From assembly GCF_004346845.1 (NCBI RefSeq), contig NZ_SMGI01000003.1, positions 269,995-333,994 of the forward strand: a DNA stretch of 64,000 bases, given 5' to 3'. The DNA is from Winogradskyella wandonensis (lineage in GTDB: Bacteria > Bacteroidota > Bacteroidia > Flavobacteriales > Flavobacteriaceae). Of this stretch, positions 16,656 to 24,781 are shown piece after piece. Made by a program: the position numbers and the translations under genes. The notes below the pieces were generated by a model. It saw only the letters and a program-made list of their open reading frames with translations, searched no databases and was not told the DNA's origin. Position 1 is the first letter of the stretch. The number at the start of each line of letters is the position of its first letter.

Positions 16656-16663
16656 TTAAACTG

Positions 16664-18070
16664 ATGAAAACATATAATCTACGTACACATTACAAAAAGA
16701 TTCTAACAGATACCATAACGCCTGTAACTGTTTATTATAAAATCCGTGACAAGTTTCCTAATAGTATCTTATTAGAAAGTGGCGATTATCATAAAAGCCA
16801 GAAAAACTATTCTTATATCTGTTGTAATCCTATTGCTTATTTTAAGGTTGAAAAGGAAGCTATTTACCAGAATTTCCCTGATGGAAGTTCTACTGAAACA
16901 ACAATTGATGAATCCGTAAGTGTAGTTGAAGAATTACAACAGTTTACAAAGCGTTTCAATACAAATTCTGAAGAAGAATTTAAGTTTATAAACAACGGTA
17001 TTTTTGGATATACGGCTTATGATGCAGTAAAATATTTTGAAGACATTACGATTTCTAAAAAAGATAATTCAGTTGAAATTCCTGATATATATTATGCAGT
17101 GTATCAGAATATCATTGCCATAAATCATTTTAAAAATGAAGCTTATATTTTCGCACATTGTCCTGATGGTGCTGAAAATAATATTGAAGCGATAGACAAA
17201 CTGATAAATGTTCAAAATTTTGCGTCATTTAACTTTAACACTAAAAGCGACATTGAATCGAATCTAACAGATGACGAGTTTTTAGAACACGTGGATTTAG
17301 CAAAAAAGCATTGTGCTCGTGGCGATGTGTTTCAGTTGGTATTATCACGTCGTTTTACTCAAGAATTTTCAGGTGACGATTTTAACGTATATCGTGCATT
17401 GCGTAGCATAAACCCTTCGCCTTACCTATTCTATTTCGATTATGGAAGCTTCAAAATTTTCGGAAGTTCTCCAGAAGCACAATTAATTGTTACCAACGGT
17501 TTAGCCGAAATTCATCCAATTGCTGGAACTTTTAAAAGAACTGGAGATGATAGCAAAGATGCTATACTTGCAGAAGAATTAATAAACGATGAGAAAGAAA
17601 ATGCCGAACATGTGATGCTTGTCGACTTAGCTAGAAATGATTTAAGCCGAAACGGAAATAATGTAAAAGTAGAAACTTATAGAGAAGTGCAATTCTTCTC
17701 TCATGTCATTCATTTGGTGAGTAAAGTTACTGGTCAAAAACACGATAAAACCTCAACCATGCAAGTTGTAGCAGATACTTTTCCAGCAGGAACCTTAAGT
17801 GGTGCTCCAAAGCACAAAGCCATGCAATTGATAGATAAATACGAAAAAACTAGTCGTGGGTATTACGGTGGCGCTATAGGTTTTATGGATTTTGAAGGTA
17901 ATTTTAATCATGCCATAATGATTAGAACATTTTTAAGTAAAGATTATAAACTTAACTGGCAAGCTGGTGCGGGATTAGTATCTAGGTCTAATCCTGAAAG
18001 CGAAAAACAAGAAGTATATAACAAGTTGGGCGCATTAAATAAGGCCATTGAACTTGCAAAAGAAATATAA
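16664..18070 (+). CDS. trpE: Anthranilate synthase component I
   Basis: TrpE makes anthranilate from chorismate using ammonia delivered by TrpG. The 468-residue protein starts at the ATG at 16664 (MKTYNLRTHYKK). A longer frame from 16604 runs through the attenuator and is not coding. The N-terminal segment SILLESGDY contains the LLES motif that binds feedback tryptophan, so the enzyme is probably feedback-inhibited. The chorismate-binding domain includes FQLVLSRRF, FGSSPEAQL, PIAGTFKRTGDD, ENAEHVMLVDLARNDL, and TFPAGTLSGAPKHKAMQLI. It is the first structural gene after the attenuator. Confidence 0.97.
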   Translation: MKTYNLRTHYKKILTDTITPVTVYYKIRDKFPNSILLESGDYHKSQKNYSYICCNPIAYFKVEKEAIYQNFPDGSSTETTIDESVSVVEELQQFTKRFNTNSEEEFKFINNGIFGYTAYDAVKYFEDITISKKDNSVEIPDIYYAVYQNIIAINHFKNEAYIFAHCPDGAENNIEAIDKLINVQNFASFNFNTKSDIESNLTDDEFLEHVDLAKKHCARGDVFQLVLSRRFTQEFSGDDFNVYRALRSINPSPYLFYFDYGSFKIFGSSPEAQLIVTNGLAEIHPIAGTFKRTGDDSKDAILAEELINDEKENAEHVMLVDLARNDLSRNGNNVKVETYREVQFFSHVIHLVSKVTGQKHDKTSTMQVVADTFPAGTLSGAPKHKAMQLIDKYEKTSRGYYGGAIGFMDFEGNFNHAIMIRTFLSKDYKLNWQAGAGLVSRSNPESEKQEVYNKLGALNKAIELAKEI

Positions 18071-18383
18071 TTGGATTTAAGATTAACGATATTAGATTTA
18101 CGATTTTGGAAGCATTTGAAATTAGAAATTAAGAAAGCAAAAAAATAAACAGAAGAACAGAAAAAACAGATAAGAAAGTCCCAAATCAATTCGAAAGAAT
18201 TGAGCGTCAAGGCGCAGAATAGATGAGAAAAGCTCCGAAATCAGGAATTCAAGCTTTTAAAGTTTGAATAACGCGGAGTTTTCGATTCGGTTTCAGTTTG
18301 CAGAACTGAAAATTCCTCGGCTTGACCGTGATTTTTTGCTTCGTTTTGTATCAAGACAAAATGAAGGTTAATAAAATTTTAAT
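18071..18383. other. 313-bp gap trpE-trpG filled with repeat sequence
   Basis: No open frame of useful length is present. Its last part, 18322-18365, is a repeat unit (TTGA-n-GTGATTTTTTG, TTCGTTTTGTATCAAGACAA, ending ATGAA). A nearly identical copy is found before trpD at 19173-19216. An upstream GGCGCAG-containing segment is also shared loosely by both gaps. The small TTTTGT/ACAAAA hairpin at the end lies close to the trpG start. The sequence must be transcribed as part of the trp operon. Confidence 0.6.
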
Positions 18384-18956
18384 ATGAAAAACAAAAAAGT
18401 TTTAGTCATAGACAATTACGACAGTTTCACTTATAATCTGGTTCATTATTTAGAAGATTTAGACTGTGAAGTCACAGTAAAACGAAACGATAAATTAACC
18501 TTAGAAGAAGTGGACAATTTTAATAAAATTGTACTTTCTCCTGGACCTGGAATTCCAGATGAAGCTGGGTTATTAAAGGCGATTATTCAAAAATATGCAC
18601 CTACAAAAAGTATACTTGGCGTTTGCCTTGGTCAACAAGCTATCGGTGAAGTTTTTGGCGGAACATTAGAAAATTTAGACACTGTTTTTCATGGTGTTGC
18701 CACAAATGTAACGCTATCAGTTGATGACGAAACTTTATTTAAAGGTTTAGACAAAACTTTCGAAGTTGGTCGTTACCACTCGTGGGTTGTCAATACCAAT
18801 TTACCAGATAGTCTAGAAGCGACATCATTTGACGAGAATGGACAAATCATGTCATTACGCCATAAAGTGTACGACGTAAAAGGTGTACAATACCATCCAG
18901 AATCGGTTTTAACGCCTAGCGGGAAACAAATTTTAAAGAATTGGTTGATTAGTTAG
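18384..18956 (+). CDS. trpG: Anthranilate synthase component II (glutamine amidotransferase)
   Basis: The 190-residue class I glutamine amidotransferase supplies ammonia to TrpE. VIDNYDSFTYNLVHYLE opens the domain. The nucleophile is in GVCLGQQAIGE (Cys about 80), and the His-Glu of the triad is in VQYHPESVLTP. RYHSWVV is the TrpE-contact region. Length is normal for a stand-alone subunit. The last sense codon and the stop codon TAG belong to the first unit of the AGTTAGC tandem repeat, so the repeat has defined the gene's 3' end. It could also serve p-aminobenzoate synthesis; no pabB is visible here. Confidence 0.96.
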   Translation: MKNKKVLVIDNYDSFTYNLVHYLEDLDCEVTVKRNDKLTLEEVDNFNKIVLSPGPGIPDEAGLLKAIIQKYAPTKSILGVCLGQQAIGEVFGGTLENLDTVFHGVATNVTLSVDDETLFKGLDKTFEVGRYHSWVVNTNLPDSLEATSFDENGQIMSLRHKVYDVKGVQYHPESVLTPSGKQILKNWLIS

Positions 18957-19006
18957 CAGTTAGCAGTTAGCAGTTAGCAGTTAGCAGTTAGCAGTTAGCA
19001 GTTAGC
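18951..19006. repeat. Tandem heptamer AGTTAGC x8
   Basis: Eight perfect head-to-tail copies of the 7-base unit AGTTAGC cover 56 bp. The first unit supplies the final Ser codon and the TAG stop of trpG. Unit length and perfection suggest copy number may vary by slippage. Outside the gene it would change only spacing. Confidence 0.95.
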
Positions 19007-19172
19007 AAGAATGAAAAAAGATAGAATTAAACGAAGAATAAGTAAAATTTAATGACCTGAATTTCGACATGGTCGAAAAACATCAAAATGCAGAAATAAA
19101 GAACGAAGATGCGAGGCGCAGCATCAAGCACGAAGTTCTGAAAGCGATTGGTGCTTCAGCAATTTCCTCATT

Positions 19173-19216
19173 TTGATTGTGATTTTTTGGTTCGTTTTGT
19201 ATCAAGACAAAATGAA
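19173..19216. repeat. Second copy of trp-gap repeat, before trpD
   Basis: This segment matches 18322-18365 almost base for base (TTGA, two variable bases, GTGATTTTTTG, one change, TTCGTTTTGTATCAAGACAA, AATGAA). Both copies stand about 20 bp upstream of a trp start codon and in the same orientation. The rest of the 18957-19233 gap has no gene that I can support. Confidence 0.75.
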
Positions 19217-19233
19217 CATAACAAGAAAAACAA

Positions 19234-20226
19234 ATGAAAGAAATATTAAACAGACTTATAGCTCACGAAACGCTTTCAACTAAAGAAGCTAAGCAAATCA
19301 TCGTTAACATATCCAACGATATGTACAACCCAAGTCAGATTGCTTGTTTTCTATCGGTTTATATGATGCGAAGTATTACGATTGAAGAACTTCAAGGATT
19401 TAGAGATGCACTTTTAGAACTTTGCATTCCGATAAACTTAAGCGATTACAATGCTATAGATATTGTAGGAACTGGCGGCGATGGCAAAAACACTTTTAAT
19501 ATTTCGACTTTATCGTCATTTGTGACAGCCGGCGCAGGAATTAAGGTTTCTAAACATGGTAATTACGGTGTATCTTCAACCTCAGGTTCGTCTAATGTAA
19601 TGGAGCATTTGGGTGTCAAATTTTCAAATAATGAAGATTTTCTAAAACGTTGTTTAGACCAAGCTGGTATTTGCATTTTACATGCACCGCTATTTCATCC
19701 AGCAATGAAAAATGTAGCTCCAATAAGAAAAGAATTAGGCGTTAAAACATTCTTTAATATGCTCGGACCAATGGTAAATCCATCGTTCCCAAAGCATCAA
19801 TTATTAGGTGTTTATAATTTGGAAATACTGCGATTATACAGTTTTCTATATCAAAAAACAAATACCAATTATAACATTATTTTCGCTTTAGATGGTTATG
19901 ACGAAATCTCGCTAACAGGAAAAGCAAAACTAATTTCAAATAATTCTGAAACCTTATTTTCTCCGAGTGATTTAGGCTTAAAAACCATTGCGCCATCTGA
20001 AATTTTTGGTGGAGAAACTATTGAAGACGCAGCAAATTTATTCGTTAATATCATCGCCGGAAAAGGAACAGAAGCACAAAACAATGTCGTGTGTACCAAT
20101 GCAGGTTTGGCAATAGCTACACGCAAACAAATATCACATAAAGAAGGTTTTGAACTGGCAAAAGAATCTTTATTAAGTGGAAAAGCAAAGCAAAGTTTAG
20201 ACAAATTGATAGAAATAAGTAAATAA
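19234..20226 (+). CDS. trpD: Anthranilate phosphoribosyltransferase
   Basis: TrpD joins anthranilate to PRPP. The 330-residue sequence has the family's PRPP-binding motif GTGGDGKNTFNIST near residue 78 and the anthranilate-binding KHGNYGVSSTSGSSNVMEHLG region. The HPAMKNVAPIRKELGVKTFFNMLGPMVNP signature follows. It is the third trp gene, transcribed with its neighbours, with a repeat-filled gap upstream and an inverted-repeat element downstream. No truncation is seen. Confidence 0.97.
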   Translation: MKEILNRLIAHETLSTKEAKQIIVNISNDMYNPSQIACFLSVYMMRSITIEELQGFRDALLELCIPINLSDYNAIDIVGTGGDGKNTFNISTLSSFVTAGAGIKVSKHGNYGVSSTSGSSNVMEHLGVKFSNNEDFLKRCLDQAGICILHAPLFHPAMKNVAPIRKELGVKTFFNMLGPMVNPSFPKHQLLGVYNLEILRLYSFLYQKTNTNYNIIFALDGYDEISLTGKAKLISNNSETLFSPSDLGLKTIAPSEIFGGETIEDAANLFVNIIAGKGTEAQNNVVCTNAGLAIATRKQISHKEGFELAKESLLSGKAKQSLDKLIEISK

Positions 20227-20229
20227 AAG

Positions 20230-20334
20230 CCCATCCTAAATCCTTCCCGAAGGGAAGGACTTTGAGATGCAAGTGAAACATAATTTTAAACATAAAGAGT
20301 AGTTCCCTTTCCTTCGGAAAGGGTTAGGGATAGG
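20230..20334. repeat. Composite inverted-repeat element between trpD and trpC
   Basis: The left arm (20230-20262, with CCTTCCCGAAGGGAAGG) and the right arm (20300-20334, with CCCTTTCCTTCGGAAAGGG) are each small hairpins. They are also inverted, imperfect copies of one another, carrying CCTAAATCCTT against AGGGTTAGGG. About 37 bp lies between them. The layout is like a MITE. It ends 3 bp before the trpC start codon. Confidence 0.75.
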
Positions 20335-20337
20335 CCT

Positions 20338-21123
20338 ATGAACATTTTAGATAACATAGTAAAAGACAAACGCATAGAAGTTGACTTACGTAAGTCAATA
20401 ATTCCAACAAAACAATTAGAACAATCCGTTCTTTTTGAGAGAGAAACCATTTCTTTATCTAATAAACTTAGAAACAGCAAAAGTGGTATCATTGCAGAGC
20501 ACAAAAGACGTTCACCATCAAAGTCAGTAATTAACCACAACTTAAATGTGCAAGATGTAGCTTCTGGCTATGAAAATGCTGGCGTTTGCGGTATGTCCGT
20601 TTTAACTGACGGAAAATATTTTGGTGGAAGCTTAGACGATTTACTCGTTGCAAGAGCAAGTTCTAATTTGCCTTTATTGAGAAAGGAATTCATCATAGAT
20701 GAGTATCAAATTTTAGAAGCAAAAGCCTACGGCGCAGATGTGATTCTACTCATCGCAGCCATATTAACTAGAGATGAAATAAAGCAATTTTCAGAATTTG
20801 CAAAACAACTAAATCTTGATGTGTTATTAGAAGTTCATAACGAAGCTGAATTACATAAATCAATTATGCCATCTTTGGACATGTTGGGTGTAAACAACAG
20901 AAATCTAAAAACCTTTGAGGTCAGTTTAGAAACCTCAAAACAACTAAGCCAACTCATACCTGATGATTTTGTAAAAGTATCCGAAAGCGGCATCAGCTCG
21001 GTTGAAGCTATAAAAGAATTAAAACCTTATGGCTACAAAGGGTTTTTAATTGGTGAGAATTTTATGAAAACAGAAAATCCCGGAGCAAGCGCAACGGAAT
21101 TCATTCAAAAATTGGAATCATGA
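20338..21123 (+). CDS. trpC: Indole-3-glycerol-phosphate synthase
   Basis: TrpC closes the pyrrole ring to form indole-3-glycerol phosphate. The 261-residue TIM-barrel protein has the signature IIAEHKRRSPSKS near residue 50, containing the catalytic lysine and the phosphate-contact region. LRKEFIIDEYQI, GVNNRNLKTF, and VKVSESGISS follow, with the second phosphate loop at FLIGENFMK. It is a separate gene, not fused to trpF. The stop overlaps the trpF start by ATGA, so translation is coupled. Confidence 0.97.
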   Translation: MNILDNIVKDKRIEVDLRKSIIPTKQLEQSVLFERETISLSNKLRNSKSGIIAEHKRRSPSKSVINHNLNVQDVASGYENAGVCGMSVLTDGKYFGGSLDDLLVARASSNLPLLRKEFIIDEYQILEAKAYGADVILLIAAILTRDEIKQFSEFAKQLNLDVLLEVHNEAELHKSIMPSLDMLGVNNRNLKTFEVSLETSKQLSQLIPDDFVKVSESGISSVEAIKELKPYGYKGFLIGENFMKTENPGASATEFIQKLES

Positions 21124-21773
21124 AACTGAAGATTTGTGGAATGAAATATCAAGAAAATATAAAAGCTGTTGCAGCATTGCATCCAGACTACCTAGGCTTT
21201 ATATTTTACGATAAGTCGTCACGATTTTTTGATGGTAAAATTCCGCAACTACCAAATTCAATTAAAAAAGTTGGGGTTTTTGTAAACGAAAGCTTAGATA
21301 AGGTTATCAATTTAGTAGAGAAACATAATTTACAAGCTGTACAATTACACGGAAATGAATCTCCAGAATATTGCACCAAACTCAAAACGTTTTGTCATGC
21401 TGAACTCGATTCAGCATCTCATCAAAAGATTGAATTAATTAAAGTTTTCAGTATAAAAAACAGTTTCAATTTTGATATCTTAAAACCTTACGAAGGTATA
21501 GTCGATTACTTTTTATTTGATACCAAAGGAAAACTACCAGGTGGAAACGGCTATACCTTTAACTGGGATGTGTTAAAAAATTACCCTTCAACTACACCCT
21601 ACTTTTTAAGTGGAGGAATTGGATTAAATGAAGTCGAAAAAATAAAAGCGTTCAAAAAAAGTCCAGCTTCAAAATATTGCTATGCTGTTGACGTCAACAG
21701 CAAGTTTGAACTTGAGCCCGGATTAAAAAACATTAATGAATTAGAAAAATTTAAATATGAGCTACAACATTAA
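21120..21773 (+). CDS. trpF: Phosphoribosylanthranilate isomerase with in-frame repeat insertion
   Basis: TrpF isomerises phosphoribosylanthranilate to its ribulose form. The 217-residue TIM barrel begins with the catalytic-Cys signature KICGMK (Cys6). It continues with [31 protein letters not shown], the catalytic Asp in [14 protein letters not shown], and the phosphate loop [11 protein letters not shown]. Between YCTKLKT and IELIKVFSI there is an additional segment, [13 protein letters not shown], encoded by a perfect palindrome. This loop insertion is about 12 residues long and does not remove any catalytic residue. It overlaps trpC by 4 bp and trpB by 17 bp. Confidence 0.95.
   Translation: MKLKICGMKYQENIKAVAALHPDYLGFIFYDKSSRFFDGKIPQLPNSIKKVGVFVNESLDKVINLVEKHNLQAVQLHGNESPEYCTKLKTFCHAELDSASHQKIELIKVFSIKNSFNFDILKPYEGIVDYFLFDTKGKLPGGNGYTFNWDVLKNYPSTTPYFLSGGIGLNEVEKIKAFKKSPASKYCYAVDVNSKFELEPGLKNINELEKFKYELQH
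21394..21423. repeat. Palindromic repeat translated within trpF
   Basis: ATGCTGAA (21397-21404), loop CTCGA, TTCAGCAT (21410-21417) is a perfect hairpin inside trpF, read through as [11 protein letters not shown] second copy with compensatory changes (ATACTGAA, CTCGA, TTCAGTAT) lies between trpB and trpA at 22944-22964. The same sequence is coding here and intergenic there. Confidence 0.88.
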
Positions 21774-22938
21774 CGACAAAGGCTATTATGGCGAATTTGG
21801 AGGTGCATACATTCCTGAAATGCTATATCCAAATATTGAAGAATTACGTCAGAATTATTTAAAAATCACTGCCGAAGAATCATTTCAAAAAGAGTTTCAC
21901 CGACTATTAAAAGATTACGTTGGTCGTCCTTCTCCTTTGTATTTCGCGAAGCGCTTATCTGAAAAGTACAATACCAAAATTTATTTAAAGCGTGAAGACC
22001 TCAACCATACCGGAGCGCATAAAGTTAATAATACTATAGGTCAAATTCTTTTGGCACAACGCCTAGGTAAAACAAGAATTATAGCCGAAACCGGTGCAGG
22101 ACAGCACGGTGTTGCCACGGCGACAGTTTGTGCATTAATGGGTATTGAATGTGTGGTTTATATGGGCGAAGTTGATATTGCACGCCAAGCACCAAACGTT
22201 GCAAGAATGAAAATGCTCGGCGCCAAAGTTGTGCCTGCATTATCAGGAAGTCGAACTCTAAAAGACGCCACAAACGAAGCCATGCGTGATTGGATTAATA
22301 ATCCAGTTAACACGCATTATATTGTTGGGAGTGTTGTAGGACCGCATCCATATCCAGATATGGTGGCACGTTTTCAAGCCGTGGTTTCTGAAGAAATAAA
22401 AAACCAACTATTAGAAAAAGAAGATACCGAAAATCCTGATTATTTAATTGCATGTGTTGGTGGCGGAAGCAATGCTGCTGGCACGTACTACCATTATCTA
22501 GATAATACAGATGTAAACATCATCGCCGTTGAAGCTGCAGGAAAAGGCATAGACACAGGTGAAAGTGCCGCAACTTCTGTTCTAGGAAAAGAAGGTATTA
22601 TTCACGGTAGTAAAACGTTGTTGATGCAGACGGGCGACGGACAAATTACAGAGCCTTATTCAATTTCAGCTGGTTTAGATTATCCTGGCGTTGGACCAAT
22701 GCACGCTAACTTGTATAAAACTGGTCGCGCAGAATTCATTTCCATTACAGATGATGAAGCAATGACTGCAGGTTTAGAACTATCACAATTAGAAGGTATC
22801 ATTCCTGCTATAGAAACATCTCATGCACTAGCCGTTTTTGAACATAAAACCTTTAAGCCTGAAGACATCATCGTACTAAATCTATCAGGTCGCGGAGATA
22901 AAGATTTACAGAATTATATTGATTATTTCAAGCTTTAG
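21757..22938 (+). CDS. trpB: Tryptophan synthase beta chain
   Basis: TrpB condenses indole with serine using pyridoxal phosphate. The 393-residue sequence starts with [12 protein letters not shown] and has the PLP lysine in [18 protein letters not shown] (Lys about 84). The [10 protein letters not shown] loop, the phosphate-binding [12 protein letters not shown] segment near residue 230, and the C-terminal [17 protein letters not shown] follow. Family length is about 390-400, so it is complete. It overlaps trpF by 17 bp, which implies translational coupling. It is followed by the palindromic repeat and trpA. Confidence 0.98.
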   Translation: MSYNINDKGYYGEFGGAYIPEMLYPNIEELRQNYLKITAEESFQKEFHRLLKDYVGRPSPLYFAKRLSEKYNTKIYLKREDLNHTGAHKVNNTIGQILLAQRLGKTRIIAETGAGQHGVATATVCALMGIECVVYMGEVDIARQAPNVARMKMLGAKVVPALSGSRTLKDATNEAMRDWINNPVNTHYIVGSVVGPHPYPDMVARFQAVVSEEIKNQLLEKEDTENPDYLIACVGGGSNAAGTYYHYLDNTDVNIIAVEAAGKGIDTGESAATSVLGKEGIIHGSKTLLMQTGDGQITEPYSISAGLDYPGVGPMHANLYKTGRAEFISITDDEAMTAGLELSQLEGIIPAIETSHALAVFEHKTFKPEDIIVLNLSGRGDKDLQNYIDYFKL

Positions 22939-22943
22939 CTTGA

Positions 22944-22964
22944 ATACTGAACTCGATTCAGTAT
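22944..22964. repeat. Palindromic repeat between trpB and trpA
   Basis: ATACTGAA, loop CTCGA, TTCAGTAT is a perfect 8-bp hairpin 5 bp after the trpB stop codon. It differs from the trpF copy (21397-21417) by one base in each arm, and the changes preserve pairing. Confidence 0.85.
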
Positions 22965-23016
22965 CTCATAAATTGAAGTTTAATTAAAAAAAATCCCGCA
23001 TTCGCGAGAAATAAAT

Positions 23017-23784
23017 ATGAACAGAATAAATCAAAAATTACAAGAAGACAAAAAGTTGCTTTCTATATATTTCACGGCAGGTTATCCAAATATTAATGAT
23101 ACGGTAAACACTATTCAAAATTTGGAGAAAAGTGGTGTGGATATGATAGAGATAGGATTACCATTTAGTGACCCATTGGCCGATGGTCCAACCATTCAAG
23201 ATAGTTCGACACGAGCATTAAAAAATGGCATGACAAGTGAACTGTTATTCCAGCAATTAAAAGATATACGTAAAACGGTGTCTATTCCTCTAATTATCAT
23301 GGGCTATTTTAATCCCATGCTTCAATATGGTGTAGAAGCATTTTGTAAAAAATGTCAGGAGATTGGCATCGATGGATTAATTATCCCTGATTTACCAGTT
23401 GATGTTTATCATGATGAGTATAAATCTACATTTGATAAGTATGGACTTATCAATGTATTTCTAATAACTCCTCAGACCTCAGAAGAACGTATTAGGTACA
23501 TCGACTCCGTTTCGGATGGTTTTATTTACATGGTGAGTTCAGCAAGTACAACGGGAGCGAAATCTGGCTTTGGCGATGAGCAAGAAGACTACTTTACTCG
23601 AGTTTCTAACATGAATTTAAAAAATCCGCAAATCGTAGGTTTTGGTATTTCTAATAACGACACTTTTACGCAAGCTACAAAACACGCCAAGGGTGCGATT
23701 ATAGGAAGTGCATTTATAAAATACGTGACGGCGAACGGCATTGAAAATTTAGAGCATTTTACATCGCCAATACTAGGAAAATAG
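23017..23784 (+). CDS. trpA: Tryptophan synthase alpha chain
   Basis: TrpA cleaves indole-3-glycerol phosphate and channels indole to TrpB. The 255-residue TIM barrel has the catalytic Glu in MIEIGLPFSDPLADGPTIQDS (Glu about 48) and the second catalytic Asp in the same loop. The active-site tyrosine region YMVSSASTTGAKSG and the phosphate loop GFGISNN follow. It is the last gene of trpEGDCFBA. The 78-bp gap behind trpB holds one repeat, and no clear terminator is visible after it. Confidence 0.97.
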   Translation: MNRINQKLQEDKKLLSIYFTAGYPNINDTVNTIQNLEKSGVDMIEIGLPFSDPLADGPTIQDSSTRALKNGMTSELLFQQLKDIRKTVSIPLIIMGYFNPMLQYGVEAFCKKCQEIGIDGLIIPDLPVDVYHDEYKSTFDKYGLINVFLITPQTSEERIRYIDSVSDGFIYMVSSASTTGAKSGFGDEQEDYFTRVSNMNLKNPQIVGFGISNNDTFTQATKHAKGAIIGSAFIKYVTANGIENLEHFTSPILGK

Positions 23785-23885
23785 ATAGATTTTAACAGTT
23801 GTTGTATTAGTTTTAAGAGAACCTTGGCAGAGAAAACAGCTTATTATTCTTATATTAAAATTGAACTTAATAAAACAATTAAACT

Positions 23886-24029
23886 ATGGGAATGATAAAA
23901 GACAGAAAGAAATTTAAAACAAGTAAAACGCAAACAAATCCAACAAATCCAACGGCAAATATTAATCAAGATACCAACGATTTTGATATTGACAAAGCCA
24001 CGATAAAAAAACAGCAGGTAAAAAAATAA
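23886..24029 (+). CDS. Small basic/polar protein of unknown function
   Basis: This 47-codon ORF (MGMIKDRKKFKTSKTQTNP...) is too short for routine ORF listing. It is rich in Lys, Thr, Asn and Gln, with a short acidic DFDIDKAT segment before a Lys-rich end, and has no signal or membrane helix. The ATG at 23886 and stop at 24029 are framed by a perfect intrinsic terminator just downstream, so the region is transcribed as a unit. I do not recognise a family, and the low-complexity composition makes this only a likely gene. Confidence 0.5.
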   Translation: MGMIKDRKKFKTSKTQTNPTNPTANINQDTNDFDIDKATIKKQQVKK

Positions 24030-24051
24030 TCTACTATTTCACATAAAAACG

Positions 24052-24087
24052 AAAAGCCTATTCTTACATTTGAATAGGCTTTTTTAT
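24052..24087 (+). terminator. Intrinsic terminator
   Basis: AAAAGCCTATTC (24052-24063) pairs with GAATAGGCTTTT (24072-24083) over an 8-base loop and is followed by T's. It is placed 22 bp after the small ORF at 23886-24029 and may end the trp transcript as well. Confidence 0.9.
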
Positions 24088-24100
24088 TTTACTATTTTTC

Positions 24101-24325
24101 ATGAAACTACTCAACAATTGGCGTGTTATTATTCTCCTTTGTTTAACCTTAGGTTTAGCACCATTTTTACCTGAACCACATATAGTAGGGAAACTAAGAT
24201 GGCTGAGTAGCGGTGGTAATGGTATGGCTATTATGGATTATTTTGATGTTCTGCTTCACGGATTTCCATTTATTCTATTATTACGATTGTTAATTATTAA
24301 AATCACTAAGACCAATGGCGCTTAA
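24101..24325 (+). CDS. Small membrane protein
   Basis: This is a 74-residue protein with an N-terminal membrane helix (VIILLCLTLGLAPFL) and a C-terminal one (PFILLLRLLIIKIT). A hydrophilic turn with EPHIVGKLRWLSSGGNGM lies between them. I do not recognise a named domain. It begins 14 bp after the preceding terminator and overlaps the trmL start by 11 bp, so the two are probably translationally coupled. Confidence 0.65.
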   Translation: MKLLNNWRVIILLCLTLGLAPFLPEPHIVGKLRWLSSGGNGMAIMDYFDVLLHGFPFILLLRLLIIKITKTNGA

Positions 24326-24770
24326 TATTGTCCTCATAGAACCCGAAATTCCAAATAATACTGGTAATATTGGCCGCTTAGCTTTAGCGACTGGTTCTCG
24401 TTTGCATTTAGTAAAACCCTTTGGTTTTGAAATAGACGATAAACGCCTAAAACGGGCTGGACTTGATTATTGGCAACATCTCGAAGTTATCTATTACGAC
24501 AATGTGGATGCGTTTTTCAAAATAAACAGTGATAAAAAAATGGCTTTTTTAAGTAGTCACGGTACTAAAAGTCATTGGGATATTAAGTTTGAGGATGACC
24601 TATTTTTAGTATTTGGTAAAGAATCTGTAGGACTGTCAAAAGAAATCACAGAAAAACACGCAGACCAGCTTTTTAAAATACCAATGTATAGCGATAACAT
24701 AAGAAGTCTTAACTTAGCCAATGCCGTTAGTATTATAGTCTACGAAGGACTACGACAATTACATCATTAA
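24315..24770 (+). CDS. trmL: tRNA (cytidine(34)-2'-O)-methyltransferase
   Basis: TrmL is a SPOUT-class enzyme that methylates the wobble nucleotide of tRNA-Leu isoacceptors. The 151-residue sequence shows [29 protein letters not shown]-type motif 1 (here [14 protein letters not shown]), the YDNVDAFF segment, the motif 2 region [12 protein letters not shown], and the C-terminal knot motif [21 protein letters not shown]. It is the minimal SPOUT length for the TrmL/CspR group. It overlaps the upstream membrane-protein gene by 11 bp and precedes the YitT gene by 11 bp. Confidence 0.93.
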   Translation: [151 protein letters not shown]

Positions 24771-24781
24771 ATCAGCAGATA

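Noticed and set aside
16604..16663. Longer N-terminus for trpE
   Set aside because: The added 20 residues would be translated through the attenuator hairpin and start at a non-ATG codon; the ATG at 16664 gives the normal TrpE N-terminus.
18951..19006. Short regularly spaced repeats as a CRISPR array
   Set aside because: The 7-base units are directly adjacent with no spacers, so this is a simple tandem repeat. No CRISPR array or cas gene is present in the window.
21394..21423. Frameshift or misassembly in trpF
   Set aside because: The frame stays open on both sides of the extra loop, all catalytic residues are present, and the inserted bases match a known repeat in the same window. An insertion explains it.
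23785..23885. Strong terminator directly after trpA
   Set aside because: No stem of useful length with a T run is visible here; the clear terminator is at 24052-24087, after a small ORF.
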